The notes: generated by a model from the letters alone, not told the origin. A stretch of 64,000 nt of DNA from Sagittula stellata E-37 (GCF_039724765.1 NZ_CP155729.1:3481501-3545500); one strand, 5' to 3'; numbered from the stretch's first letter, positions 1 through 8,806 are shown. A program made the numbers and translations.

Positions 1-475
1 TCGGGCGGCCGTACTTGATCTCGCCGGTCTGGAAGAACGGCGTGTCGCCGCCCGCCTCGATGAAGTTGCCTTCGGGGTAGATCAGGAACAGGCGCATCGG
101 CCCGCCCGCGATCTGCCCGCCCAAAAGGAGCGTCGCGTTGAAGGCGCTGTCGGCGCGCTGGCCGACATTGGCGTGGCGGTCGATGACCTCGCGCAGGGTG
201 TCGGCGACAAGGCGCGCGGCCTGGAACATCGACGGCACGGCCAGCAGCGAGGGCGAGCGTTCGGACGGCGCCTTCAGCCGTTCATCGAGTTCGGAGACAA
301 CCGCCTGAGTCGTGGCAAGGTTGCCCGCCGACAGCAGGGTGATGACCCGCTCGCCGGGGTTTTCCCAGATCGTCATCTTCTTGAAGGTGGAGATATTGTC
401 GAGCCCGGCATTTGTCCGGGTGTCCGACATGAACACCATGCCCCCCTCGAGCATCATTCCCACACAATAGGTCAT
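1..475 (-). CDS. Anbu-type proteasome homologue, partial (3' end beyond window)
   Basis: The visible 158 residues begin MTYCVGM, so removal of the initiator methionine would expose Thr as the N-terminal nucleophile, as in HslV and Anbu proteasome-like peptidases. The SDTRTNAGLDNI stretch near residues 17-28 and the FNATLLLGG stretch fit Anbu (ancestral beta subunit) rather than classical HslV, and no hslU lies next to it. It is the last visible gene of a minus-strand group holding an ATP-grasp ligase, an alpha-E protein and a transglutaminase-like protein, the usual genomic company of Anbu. The ribosome binding site is weak (GGAAGTG). The substrate is unknown. The family assignment is firm; a role in degrading or processing tagged peptides is inference. 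Confidence 0.85.
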   Translation of the reverse strand, partial: MTYCVGMMLEGGMVFMSDTRTNAGLDNISTFKKMTIWENPGERVITLLSAGNLATTQAVVSELDERLKAPSERSPSLLAVPSMFQAARLVADTLREVIDRHANVGQRADSAFNATLLLGGQIAGGPMRLFLIYPEGNFIEAGGDTPFFQTGEIKYGRP

Positions 476-804
476 CTTGGCACTTCCGACTCACGACAAG
501 GTCAAAGGTGTAGGGGCAGGACGGCGGGGCGATCAAGAGCGATATCGTGACAAACGCATATGTCCTGCGGTCGCGGCCCGGCGCCGGGGCAGGAAAGACA
601 CGGTTTGCGTCGGGGCGGCGTGCGGTTCGGTCGGGCTGATCGGGGCTGGACACGGTGGCACCGGTGTAACGGAGCGCCCTCGACGCTCCCATGCGATGCG
701 TTCCGTCCGGTGCCGCAATGGCGGCCGCCGCCCGGTGCGCGCCGGCGCCCTGCCCTTGCCCGGCCCCTCGCTCCAGACCCGGGGGCGCCGCGCCTGCCGC
801 CTGC
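476..804. other. Intergenic stretch between transglutaminase-like and Anbu genes
   Basis: No reading frame here looks like a gene: the candidates on both strands are arginine-rich and low in hydrophobic residues, as expected from out-of-frame high-GC DNA. The 329-base gap may hold a separate promoter for the Anbu gene, but no clear -35/-10 pair or hairpin was seen. Confidence 0.5.
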
Positions 805-1602
805 CTACTGCTGCGCGACCTCTATGGCGACGTCGAGCGCCTCGGTCTCGCCGCCGACGCGAAGGCCGTTGACCGGGGCTGCATCGCTGTAGTCGAGACC
901 GACGGCCACGCGGACATAGCGTTCGTCCGGGCACATCCGGTTGGAGGCGTCGAAGCCGACCCAGCCCAGATCGGGCACGAAGACCTCGGCCCAGGCGTGC
1001 ATCGCGTCCTGCGCCACGGTGTCGTCCAGCATCAGGTAGCCCGACACGTAGCGCGCGGGCCAGCCCGCTTCGTGCGCGCAGGCGATGAAGACATGGGTGT
1101 GGTCCTGACAGACGCCGCGGCCCTCGGTCACCGCCTCTTCCGCGGTCCACGTGCTTTCGGAGCTGCCGGTTTCGTATTTCACCGCCTCGGCGAGAGCGTC
1201 CATCAAATTGTGGCAGCGGGCGAGCACGGTCTCGCCCTCGACCGAGCGCAAGAGCGCCTTGACCCCGGGGCCTGCCTTGGTGCGCGGCGTGGCGCGTTTG
1301 TAGAGCCACAGCGGCACGGGGCCGACATGCTTGCCGACGACGCCGTGGTTCTCCGTTACCTCGACTTCGCCTTCGCAGTTGACGATGACCTCTGTCATGT
1401 CGCGGTCGAAGCTGATGAGGTCGACCTTGTTGTGGTGGTGATCGTCGTAGGACAGTTCCTGCTTGCCGCCGGTGATGGTCATCTTCCAGTCGCCGACCGT
1501 CTGGTTGCGGCCGCTGCGCGGTGTCAGGCGAAGCTGCTGCAGCCCGGAAACCACGGGAGCGTCGAAGGCGTAGCGGGTGGTGTGGGAAATTTTCAGCCGC
1601 AT
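805..1602 (-). CDS. Transglutaminase-like cysteine protease family protein
   Basis: This 265-residue protein has an N-terminal beta-rich transglutaminase-associated region (residues 1-80) and a transglutaminase core with a complete Cys-His-Asp triad: Cys165 in RGVCQDHTH, His202 in HAWAEVF and Asp218 in GFDASN. Bacterial members of this family are predicted to hydrolyse or transfer at amide bonds and act in the cytoplasm; there is no signal peptide here. It lies 4 bases downstream of the alpha-E gene, so it belongs to the same operon as the permuted ATP-grasp and alpha-E genes. In that setting it may cleave or attach the product of the ligase. The fold and catalytic residues are secure, the substrate is not. 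Confidence 0.9.
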   Translation of the reverse strand: MRLKISHTTRYAFDAPVVSGLQQLRLTPRSGRNQTVGDWKMTITGGKQELSYDDHHHNKVDLISFDRDMTEVIVNCEGEVEVTENHGVVGKHVGPVPLWLYKRATPRTKAGPGVKALLRSVEGETVLARCHNLMDALAEAVKYETGSSESTWTAEEAVTEGRGVCQDHTHVFIACAHEAGWPARYVSGYLMLDDTVAQDAMHAWAEVFVPDLGWVGFDASNRMCPDERYVRVAVGLDYSDAAPVNGLRVGGETEALDVAIEVAQQ

Positions 1603-1606
1603 GATC

Positions 1607-2548
1607 TCACTCGTAGAACCGGTAGTCGATTTCGATCTGGCGCCCGACGCGTGCGATCACCGACTGGATTTCCTGAAGGTACTCGTGCAGGCCGAACTCG
1701 AAGACCGCGTCGATGTCGAGCCTGAGGTACTTTTCCTCCATGGAGCGGAGCATGTCGCAGGAGGTCGTCACCTGCCCGTATTCCGAGGTGAGGAATTCCA
1801 TGTTCGACCGCATCGTCGAGATGCAGAACGCGAGGCTCCGGGGCATCCGCCGGTCGAGGATCAGGAACTGCGCGATATCGCGGGAATCGCGGGAGGCGCC
1901 GTAGGCCATGCGGAACCCGCCCCGGGCCGAGACGGAGCGGAGGAGGATTTCCCACTGCACGTTGTCCATGGAGGAGCCCACGGACACCACCGCAGGCAGA
2001 AGCACGTAGTACTTCACGTCGACGATGCGCGCGGTGTTGTCGGCCCGTTCGATGAAGGTGCCCAGTCGCGAGAAATCGTAAATGTCGTTGCGCAGCATGG
2101 TGCCGTGGGTGGCGCCGCGCACCATGGAGGTCCGCTGCCGGATCAGCCGCAGCACGGCCGGAAGGTCGCGTTCGTTGACGCGGCGGGCCAGCCCTTCCTT
2201 CGCGGCCATATAGGCGGCGTTGGTGGCTTCCCAGACCTCGGTCGTCAGCGCGGTGCGCACCATACGGGCGTTCTGCCGCGCCGAGGCGATGGAGGACATG
2301 ACAGACGACGGGTTGTCCTTGGACCGCAGGAGCCAGTCGATGGTCGCTTCCTTGGTCACCTCGTCGTGGCTTTGCATGAAGAGTTCGAAAGAACCGGAGG
2401 TCTGCAGGACCGACTTCCATTCTTCCTCGGTGGAGCCGAGCCGGGTGAGCGCGATGCGCTGGCCCGTCTCGATCAGGCGTCCGATGTTTTCCGCCCGCTC
2501 AAGCGAGCGGTACATCCAGAACAGGCCGTTTGCGGTTTTTCCCAGCAT
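1607..2548 (-). CDS. Alpha-E domain-containing protein
   Basis: This is a 313-residue, largely helical protein of the alpha-E family (DUF403). It begins MLGKTANGLFWMYRSLERAENIGRLIE, a typical family N-terminus, and has a second related helical motif (FSRLGTFIERADNTARI) further on, so two similar helical repeats are visible. The start overlaps the ATP-grasp stop as TGATG, which implies translational coupling and a shared complex or pathway. The alpha-E family is almost always found next to a circularly permuted ATP-grasp protein and a transglutaminase-like protein, but it has no established biochemical activity. Identity is certain from sequence and context, function is not. Confidence 0.93.
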   Translation of the reverse strand: MLGKTANGLFWMYRSLERAENIGRLIETGQRIALTRLGSTEEEWKSVLQTSGSFELFMQSHDEVTKEATIDWLLRSKDNPSSVMSSIASARQNARMVRTALTTEVWEATNAAYMAAKEGLARRVNERDLPAVLRLIRQRTSMVRGATHGTMLRNDIYDFSRLGTFIERADNTARIVDVKYYVLLPAVVSVGSSMDNVQWEILLRSVSARGGFRMAYGASRDSRDIAQFLILDRRMPRSLAFCISTMRSNMEFLTSEYGQVTTSCDMLRSMEEKYLRLDIDAVFEFGLHEYLQEIQSVIARVGRQIEIDYRFYE

Positions 2549-3972
2549 CAGTCTTGCAGCACCCAGGTGTCCTTCGTTCCGCCGCCCTGCGAGGAGTTCA
2601 CCACGAGGGAGCCTTTCTTGAGCGCCACGCGGGTCAGGCCGCCGGGCGTGATCTTGATGCCTTTCGGGCTGACCAGCACGAAGGGCCGCAGGTCGACGTG
2701 GCGCGGGGCAAGCCCGGCACGGGTAAAGATCGGCACCGTCGACAGCGACAGCGTGGGCTGCGCGATGTAGTTGGCAGGCTTGGCCTGAAGTTTCCTGCGG
2801 AATTCCGCGAGGTCCTTCTTGGTCGCGGTCGGCCCGATCAGCATGCCGTAGCCGCCGGAACCGTGGACCTCCTTGACGACAAGGTCCTTCAGGTTGTCGA
2901 GCACGTAGGCCAGGCTGTCGGGATCGGCGCAGCGCCAGGTCGGCACGTTTTCCAGCAGCGCCTTCTCGCCGGTGTAGAACTCGACGATCTCGGGCATGTA
3001 GCTGTAGATCGCCTTGTCGTCGCAGATGCCGGTGCCCGGCGCGTTGGCGATGGTCAGCTTTCCCGAGCGGTAGACATCCATGATCCCCGGCACACCCAGC
3101 GCGCTTTCCGGGTTGAAGTTCAGCGGATCGAGGAAGGCGTCGTCGATCCGACGATAGACCACGTCGATCGGCTTGTAGCCGCGCGTGGTGCGCATGGCGA
3201 GCCGTCCGTCCACGACCCGCAGGTCGTTGCCCTCCACCAGCTCGACCGACATCTGGTCGGCGAGGAAGGCGTGTTCGAAAAAGGCGGAATTGAAGATGCC
3301 CGGCGTCATCACCGCGACCGTGGGCTTTTCGCCCGCGCTGGCCGGCGCGCATTCCGACAGCGACTGGAGCAGGTCCATCGGATAGGTCTGCACCGGCTGC
3401 ACGCGGTTGTGGGCAAACAGCTCCGGGAACATCTGGAGCATGGTCTCGCGGTTTTCCAGCATATAGCTGACACCCGAGGGCGTGCGGCCGTTGTCCTCCA
3501 GCACGTAGAACTGGTCGGGGCCGGTCCGCACGAGGTCGATGCCGACGATGTGGGTATAGACCTTGCCCGGCGGCGTGACGCCGATCATCTGCGGTTCGAA
3601 CGCCTCGTTGCGCGAGATCATGCTTTCCGGGATGCGGCCCGCCTTCACGATCTCCTGCCCGTGGTAGATGTCGTGCAGGAAGGCGTTCAGCGCACGTACG
3701 CGCTGCTCGATCCCCTTGCTCAGCCGCTGCCATTCGTGGCCCGAGATGATGCGGGGAATGATGTCGAAGGGGATCAGCCGTTCCTCGGCCTCGGCGCGGC
3801 CGTAGACGTTGAAGGTGATGCCCGTCAGGCGGAACAGCTCTTCCGCCTCTCGCTGCTTCGCGCGGAGGTCTTTCGGATCCTCCCCCTCGAACCAGTTGTT
3901 GAACGCCTGGTAGGGACCGCGAACCTCGTCGCCCGCTCCCGTCATCTCGTCAAAGACCGGCTTGTCGCCCAT
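2548..3972 (-). CDS. Circularly permuted type-2 ATP-grasp protein
   Basis: The 474-residue protein has the features of the circularly permuted ATP-grasp family: DLVRTGPDQFYVLEDNGRTPSGVSYM in the N-terminal half and KEVHGSGGYGMLIGP in the C-terminal half. The acidic and Asn residues of the first motif are the expected metal/ATP ligands. Family members are predicted amide ligases joining amino acids or peptides. It is the first gene of the minus-strand operon with alpha-E, transglutaminase-like and Anbu genes, which suggests a ligation-plus-proteolysis system. The length is normal for the family. The reaction product is unknown. Confidence 0.93.
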   Translation of the reverse strand: MGDKPVFDEMTGAGDEVRGPYQAFNNWFEGEDPKDLRAKQREAEELFRLTGITFNVYGRAEAEERLIPFDIIPRIISGHEWQRLSKGIEQRVRALNAFLHDIYHGQEIVKAGRIPESMISRNEAFEPQMIGVTPPGKVYTHIVGIDLVRTGPDQFYVLEDNGRTPSGVSYMLENRETMLQMFPELFAHNRVQPVQTYPMDLLQSLSECAPASAGEKPTVAVMTPGIFNSAFFEHAFLADQMSVELVEGNDLRVVDGRLAMRTTRGYKPIDVVYRRIDDAFLDPLNFNPESALGVPGIMDVYRSGKLTIANAPGTGICDDKAIYSYMPEIVEFYTGEKALLENVPTWRCADPDSLAYVLDNLKDLVVKEVHGSGGYGMLIGPTATKKDLAEFRRKLQAKPANYIAQPTLSLSTVPIFTRAGLAPRHVDLRPFVLVSPKGIKITPGGLTRVALKKGSLVVNSSQGGGTKDTWVLQD

Positions 3973-4192
3973 TCAACCCCCTGTGCCCCGTTATCCGGTG
4001 TGCCGTATGAGTACAGCTTTGGGATAAGGCTAGAGCGCGGCGGATGCGCAATCAACGGCTTGGAGGACGTTTTGAGGAATTACCGGCACTATGCTGAAAA
4101 TTTGGGCGCGCCCGAAAGTTCCGTCGGAACACGCCCTTCATCAGCCGGACCGGACCCGCGCGACGCCGCACGCGGGCATTGCCCCGGTGGGC

Positions 4193-4450
4193 TCAGGCCA
4201 TGCCCAGCGCGGCCTTGTACATCTCCAGCACCGCTTCTTCCTCGGCGATGTCGTCTGCGTCGCGCTTGCGGAGCGAGATCACCTTGCGCAGGATTTTGGT
4301 GTCGTAGCCGCGGCCCTTGGCCTCTGCCATGACTTCCTTGATCTGCTCGGCGACTTCTTTCTTCTCTTCTTCCAGCCGCTCCACGCGCTCGATGAACGCC
4401 TTGAGCTCTCCGGCGGCCAAGCCGTAGCTGTCGGTCGGGGTGTCCTGCAT
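4193..4450 (-). CDS. gapR: GapR-like nucleoid-associated protein (DUF2312)
   Basis: The 85-residue sequence carries the DUF2312 signature: a helical segment LKAFIERVERLEEEKKEVAEQIKEV followed by AKGRGYDTKILRKVISLRKRD. In Caulobacter this family is GapR, a dimeric or tetrameric protein that clamps overtwisted DNA ahead of replication and transcription forks. The long charged coiled-coil helix and the RGYDTKILRKVI motif are the conserved core. It is a single-gene unit with divergent or unrelated neighbours. Family assignment is strong; transfer of the Caulobacter function is inference. Confidence 0.9.
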   Translation of the reverse strand: MQDTPTDSYGLAAGELKAFIERVERLEEEKKEVAEQIKEVMAEAKGRGYDTKILRKVISLRKRDADDIAEEEAVLEMYKAALGMA

Positions 4451-4628
4451 GTCTTGCCTCCATGGGATGTGCCCTTCCGATACAGGCGTGCCGTCCGGCC
4501 ATCAAGACCCATGCCGCGCCCGTTGCGCCGACCGGCCGAAACGTCTTGCCTAACGGGCTTTGGTCCTTTAGGCGGCGGGCGGTCACGCAATACCCGCGAT
4601 CCCAACCGCAACACCCGAGGAGGACGAC

Positions 4629-4844
4629 ATGGCCTGGCTGATCTGGAGCGGCGCGCTGGTATCCCTCGCAGGGCTTGCCGGTCTCGTGTGGTGCATCGTC
4701 AAGGTCTGGTCCGCCCGCCGCAGGGGCCTGCCCGACGAGGAGTTGCGCGCACTCGTCCGCAAGGTGGTGCCGCTGAACATGGGCGCGCTGATGCTGTCGA
4801 CCATCGGGCTGATGATGGTCATCACCGGTATCTTCCTGACCTGA
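4629..4844 (+). CDS. Small two-helix membrane protein, hypothetical
   Basis: A 71-residue protein with two predicted membrane helices, residues about 4-24 (LIWSGALVSLAGLAGLVWCIV) and 50-70 (MGALMLSTIGLMMVITGIFLT), separated by a charged loop rich in Arg and Glu. A good ribosome binding site (GAGGAGG) lies just upstream of the ATG. I do not recognise the family. Related small proteins of this layout occur in Rhodobacterales without known function. It stands alone on the plus strand between minus-strand genes. Confidence 0.75.
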   Translation: MAWLIWSGALVSLAGLAGLVWCIVKVWSARRRGLPDEELRALVRKVVPLNMGALMLSTIGLMMVITGIFLT

Positions 4845-4907
4845 AGACGCGGCGTAATCCTGACGCCGTTCTGTGGCGTCGTTCTCTGGCGCGCCGACCG
4901 CTGAGGC

Positions 4908-6884
4908 TTAGCGGCTCAGGAACGTGCGCCCGTATTTAACGTGCTCTCCCCAGGACGCGACCGGCGTCCAGAAGTCGCGGTCGGGATGGGTCAACCGCTC
5001 CAGCCGCTTCATGATGCGCAGCATCCCCCAGAGACCCACGGCCATCATCGGCCCGCCACGCAGGCGCGGGAAATCCAGCGCGAGGATCGCGACCGCGTCG
5101 ATGTCGGACGGCCGGCGCACCATGCCCTCGGCCAGCATGCGCGCGCCTTCGTTCGCCATGGCGCCGACCAGCAGTTCGACGATATCGTCCGCCGACCAGT
5201 CCTGCGCCACGCGCTGCCCGTTCAGAAGCCGCCGGACCGAGGTCGCGCGTTCGGCACCGCCGTCGGCCCAGTCGTAGAACCCCTTGCCGGAGATCCAGCC
5301 GCGCCGACCGACCTCGATCATCAGGGCCGACCAGTTTTCAGCCCCTTCGGCGCGCGGCGCGCGGGCAAGGTCCTCAAGGCCGCTCATGTCACGGGTGCGG
5401 AACGGCGGGCGGCCCCAACCCCAGGCTTCCACCGCGGCGTCGACCGCGTAGGGGTCCGCGCCGAGGTCCACCAGCGCGTCCGCCGCGCGGTGCAGCGCCG
5501 CCGCGAGCCGGCCCGCGATGCTGGCCCCCTGAGAGCGCACGTGCACCGCCACCTTGTTCATCCGTTCGGCCAGCGCCAATCCCAGAGCCACCTCGGCGGG
5601 CGTGCCCTCCGGTCCCTGCACGACCTCCACCAGCCGGGTCGCAAAGACCGGCGGGGCAAAGCGCAGGCCAAGGCGGTCCACCCGACCCGACATCGCCACG
5701 GCGCGCACCGTTCCGGGTGGCGCGGCCACGTCGCCCTGCCCGCGCGCGGCATGCAGGACCAGGTCCGTGCCGGGGATCATCTCGGCGCTTTCGCCCCAGC
5801 TCAGCAGATCGAGGCGCGCGGCGGACTGCGCGGGGCTGAGGCCCCCGCCCTTCACGCCGGTGGAAAAGACCTCGCGCAACTGGTTGACGCCTTCGGTCAG
5901 CTTCTCGGGCTCGCGTGCGCCCCAGTTGACGCCGATGCCCGCGTTCAGCGCCGAAACCGCGATCTGCATGGCAAGCGGCCCCGCCCCCAGCACAGAGATG
6001 CGGTTGATCACGCCCGCAGGCGTACCCTTGGGCAGATTGAAGCGGCGCGCGAGGTGTTCGGCGGTGAAGGCATGGCGCAGGGCGCGGGCGGCGTCGGATG
6101 CGAGGCAGGCCTGGAAGGCGTCCTCTTCCATGGCAAGCCCCGCATCGAAGGGCAGAAGCGCGGAGGCCTCGATCAGGTCGATTACCCGGGATGTCGCGCT
6201 GTCCGGCGCGGCCGACAGCGCGGCGCGGCGGGCATTTATCGCCGCCGAAAAGGCCGCGTGATCCGTCATGCCGTCGCGCCGGTCGCGGGTCTGGCGCGGC
6301 GCGGTCCCGGCATCGGCCAGCGACCTGGCGAGTGCGGCAGCCGTGCCCAGCAGATCGGCGTCCACGACGTCGTCGACAAGCTGCCGCCCCGGGCCCCGGT
6401 CCAGCGTCATGATGCCCCCGGCAAGCGCAAGCTCCAGCGCCAGCTCGGCGCCGACAAGGCGCGGCAGGCGTTGCGTCGCACCGGCGGATGGCGTCAGCCC
6501 CATGCGCACCTCCGGCAGGCTCACGCGGGTCCCTGTGCGCGCCACGCGGTGGTGCGTCGCCAGCGCCAGTTCGAAGCCGCCGCCGTAGACCGTGCCGTGC
6601 AGCGCCGCGACAACGGGCTTGGTGCAGGCCTCCACCTGGTTACAGAGGTCGCGCAGGAAGGGTCTGGCCATCCCGGTTTCGTATTCCGCGAGATCGGCGC
6701 CCGCGGGAAAGGTGTTGCCGGCACCAGCCAGAACGATGCCCCGGATCGCGGGGTCGGCCTCTGCGCGGTCCAGCCCGGCCGCCATGCCAGCCCGTACCGC
6801 CCGCGACAGCGCGTTCACCGGCGGATTGTCGACACTGAGCAAGGCAATGCCGTCCTCGACCGAATAGTGGATACCGTCTGCCAT
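4908..6884 (-). CDS. FadB-like enoyl-CoA hydratase/3-hydroxyacyl-CoA dehydrogenase fusion, dehydrogenase half divergent
   Basis: This 658-residue protein has the order of FadB/FadJ-type beta-oxidation enzymes: an enoyl-CoA hydratase module (residues 1-185) and a 3-hydroxyacyl-CoA dehydrogenase module (residues 290-650). The hydratase oxyanion-hole motif FPAGADLAEYE and both catalytic glutamates (Glu105 in GGGFELALA, Glu125 in LPEVRMGL) are present. In the second module the nucleotide motif reads GAGPLA (residues 300-305) where GxGxxG is expected. The usual catalytic His of the FxPxHxMxLxE motif aligns with Phe414. The hydratase is probably active, the dehydrogenase may not be. It is a single gene. 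Confidence 0.85.
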   Translation of the reverse strand: MADGIHYSVEDGIALLSVDNPPVNALSRAVRAGMAAGLDRAEADPAIRGIVLAGAGNTFPAGADLAEYETGMARPFLRDLCNQVEACTKPVVAALHGTVYGGGFELALATHHRVARTGTRVSLPEVRMGLTPSAGATQRLPRLVGAELALELALAGGIMTLDRGPGRQLVDDVVDADLLGTAAALARSLADAGTAPRQTRDRRDGMTDHAAFSAAINARRAALSAAPDSATSRVIDLIEASALLPFDAGLAMEEDAFQACLASDAARALRHAFTAEHLARRFNLPKGTPAGVINRISVLGAGPLAMQIAVSALNAGIGVNWGAREPEKLTEGVNQLREVFSTGVKGGGLSPAQSAARLDLLSWGESAEMIPGTDLVLHAARGQGDVAAPPGTVRAVAMSGRVDRLGLRFAPPVFATRLVEVVQGPEGTPAEVALGLALAERMNKVAVHVRSQGASIAGRLAAALHRAADALVDLGADPYAVDAAVEAWGWGRPPFRTRDMSGLEDLARAPRAEGAENWSALMIEVGRRGWISGKGFYDWADGGAERATSVRRLLNGQRVAQDWSADDIVELLVGAMANEGARMLAEGMVRRPSDIDAVAILALDFPRLRGGPMMAVGLWGMLRIMKRLERLTHPDRDFWTPVASWGEHVKYGRTFLSR

Positions 6885-7094
6885 CTGCCCGTATTCCCGT
6901 CCGGGGCCGCACGCCCGGATCTGCCCGTTTATCGCGCACTCCGCACGCTTTTGCAGGGATTAGACGCGATCAGGCGAATCAAGGCAATTTCTTTGTGCCC
7001 ACGACATACCCTCAGAGCGTGCGGATACACGGCATGCGAGTCTTTTCGGACACGGCCGGAGCGCAGAGCGCAGGCTCGCCTCCGACCGCCCGGG

Positions 7095-7307
7095 TCAGAT
7101 CGGCATGTTGTCGAACTGGTCTTCGAGGTCTTCGTCGCGATCCGCCTCGACACGTTTGCGTGCCCAGGCCGGCGCCGGGACGCCCCTGCCTTCCAATTGG
7201 CGGACCGCCTGTTCCAGATGGTCGAGCGCCTCTGCCCGGGCGGGACCTTCGGTGTTGTCGATCTCGTCGCGCAGAGCTTTGATCCTGGCCTTGAGTGCCT
7301 CGGTCAT
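7095..7307 (-). CDS. Small acidic hypothetical protein
   Basis: A 70-residue protein, beginning MTEALKARIKALRDEIDN, with a helical N-terminal half and an acidic C-terminus (ADRDEDLEDQFDNMPI). The start is chosen by a strong ribosome binding site (GAGGAGGACGACC before ATG). A longer in-frame extension upstream is arginine-rich and unlikely. It follows the DksA-like gene by 47 bases on the same strand, so the two may be cotranscribed. No family was recognised. Confidence 0.7.
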   Translation of the reverse strand: MTEALKARIKALRDEIDNTEGPARAEALDHLEQAVRQLEGRGVPAPAWARKRVEADRDEDLEDQFDNMPI

Positions 7308-7354
7308 GGTCGTCCTCCTCTCCTCTCCCACCCGGATCTCCGGGAAACGCCACC

Positions 7355-7672
7355 TCACCCCGCAGCGCACGCAGCACAGAGAGGCGTCTCCGGGACCGCG
7401 TCGAGGCGGGCCGGGTTGATCTCTTCGCCGCATTTCACGCACAGGCCGTATTCACCGCGGGACATGCGCCCCAGCGCGGCCTGGATTCGTGCAACCTCAG
7501 ATTGGCCGTTTGCGCCGAGTCGCTCAAGGACCTCTTCGCCCTCACGCTCGATCGCCTGGTCTTCCCAGTCCTTCGAATGCTCCGTCCCCAGCGCATCCTC
7601 GATCCCGTCGAGGCGTACGCCCAGTTCCCGCAAACGCTTCAGAAGACGTGTTCTCTTGTCGTGATGAGACAT
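7355..7672 (-). CDS. TraR/DksA family zinc-finger protein
   Basis: The 105-residue protein ends with a DksA/TraR-type zinc finger: Cys-x2-Cys in LCVKCGEEIN and Cys-x2-Cys in LCAACA, after the helical YGLC approach. DksA-like proteins insert their coiled coil into the RNA polymerase secondary channel and, with ppGpp, change promoter choice. This one is shorter than canonical DksA (about 150 residues), and its N-terminal helices (residues 5-60) are abbreviated, so it may be a DksA paralogue with partial function. Confidence 0.85.
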   Translation of the reverse strand: MSHHDKRTRLLKRLRELGVRLDGIEDALGTEHSKDWEDQAIEREGEEVLERLGANGQSEVARIQAALGRMSRGEYGLCVKCGEEINPARLDAVPETPLCAACAAG

Positions 7673-7756
7673 GATCCGGGGCCTCCCCGCCCGCAGGTAA
7701 AGTCTGCCCGGCCCGGGGACGTTCTGCCTTGATGCAAATCAACGGGCATATGGGAC

Positions 7757-7800
7757 TTGCAACACATTCGGTTTTGCTTATATGTTTTCCGAGACGCAAG
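7757..7800 (+). promoter_or_regulatory. Putative promoter and possible operator of the sulfide-detoxification operon
   Basis: A -35-like TTGCAA (7757-7762) and a -10-like TATATG (7779-7784) are separated by 16 bases upstream of the MBL gene. An ATTC half-site lies at 7766-7769 inside the spacer, but the partner eight bases on reads TTAT rather than GAAT. A BigR/SqrR-type operator is therefore only a weak possibility. Confidence 0.4.
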
Positions 7801-7822
7801 GGAATCCTCAGGAGGACCACCG

Positions 7823-8686
7823 ATGAAACCCGAAGTGACCGCCTTTTTCGACGAGGCCACCAACACCATTTCCTATGTCGTTCGCGATCCGAACGGCACC
7901 GCCTGCGCCGTGATCGACAGCGTGCTGGACTTCGACTATTCCTCCGGCCGCACCGACACCCGCTCGGCTGACGCGATCATCGCCTTCGTGAAGGAAAAGG
8001 GCTTTGACTGCCAGTGGTTGCTGGAAAGCCACGTGCACGCCGACCACCTGAGTGCCGCGCCCTACATCCAGGAGCAGCTGGGCGGCAAAATCGGCATCGG
8101 CGACCGGATCACCGTCGTGCAGGACACCTTCGGCAAGGTGTTCAACGAAGGGACGGAGTTCCAGCGCGACGGATCGCAGTTCGACAAGCTTTTCGTCGAA
8201 GGCGACAGTTTCCACATCGGCCAGTTGCGTGGCGACGTGCTTCACACGCCCGGTCACACGCCTGCCTGCCTGACCTATGTCATCGGGGACGCGGCGTTTG
8301 TCGGCGACACGCTGTTCATGCCGGACTTCGGCACGGCGCGCTGCGACTTCCCGGGCGGTTCGTCCGAGACGCTTTACGATTCCGTGCAGAAGATCCTCGC
8401 CCTGCCGGACGAAACCCGTATCTTCGTGGGCCATGACTACAAGGCGCCCGGCCGCGACGACTACGCGTGGGAAACCACGGTGGGCGAGCAGAAGGCGCTG
8501 AACGTCCACGTCGGCGGCGGCAAGTCGAAGGAGGACTTCGTGTCCATGCGCGACAGCCGCGATGCCACGCTGGCCATGCCGAAGCTCATCATCCCGTCGC
8601 TGCAGGTGAACATGCGCGCGGGCCAGATGCCCCCGGCGGACGATAAGGGCGATGTCTTTCTCAAGGTGCCGGTCAACAAGCTTTGA
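7823..8686 (+). CDS. MBL-fold persulfide dioxygenase-like protein (Blh/ETHE1 type)
   Basis: This 287-residue protein has the metallo-beta-lactamase signature HVHADHLSA (from residue 70), HTPGHTPACLTY, and VGDTLFMPDFGTARCDF, the last typical of ETHE1/Blh persulfide dioxygenases, which oxidise glutathione persulfide to sulfite. FVGHDYKAPGRD supplies the last metal ligand. The start is set by AGGAGGA seven bases before ATG. It heads a plus-strand operon with a split YeeE/YedE transporter and a TIGR01244 sulfurtransferase, the gene set of the BigR-controlled sulfide-detoxification operon, although no bigR is adjacent here. Confidence 0.88.
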   Translation: MKPEVTAFFDEATNTISYVVRDPNGTACAVIDSVLDFDYSSGRTDTRSADAIIAFVKEKGFDCQWLLESHVHADHLSAAPYIQEQLGGKIGIGDRITVVQDTFGKVFNEGTEFQRDGSQFDKLFVEGDSFHIGQLRGDVLHTPGHTPACLTYVIGDAAFVGDTLFMPDFGTARCDFPGGSSETLYDSVQKILALPDETRIFVGHDYKAPGRDDYAWETTVGEQKALNVHVGGGKSKEDFVSMRDSRDATLAMPKLIIPSLQVNMRAGQMPPADDKGDVFLKVPVNKL

Positions 8687-8806
8687 CCGGCGAACCGGCC
8701 GCGTTTATCGCCTGCGCCCGCCCTTCACGGACGGGCGTTCGTTGAAACGATGTCTTGCCCCGCTGCGAACCGGGGCATCCGGACGCATTCTCAAGGAAAC
8801 GCACCA

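Noticed and set aside
533..1309. Arginine-rich long frames antisense to or overlapping the transglutaminase gene
   Set aside because: These are frame shadows expected in high-GC DNA; the transglutaminase frame has the catalytic triad and normal composition.
7095..7442. A longer 115-codon form of the small protein ending at 7095
   Set aside because: The extra 45 N-terminal residues are Arg/Pro/Gly-rich and out of keeping, while the ATG at 7307 has a strong ribosome binding site.
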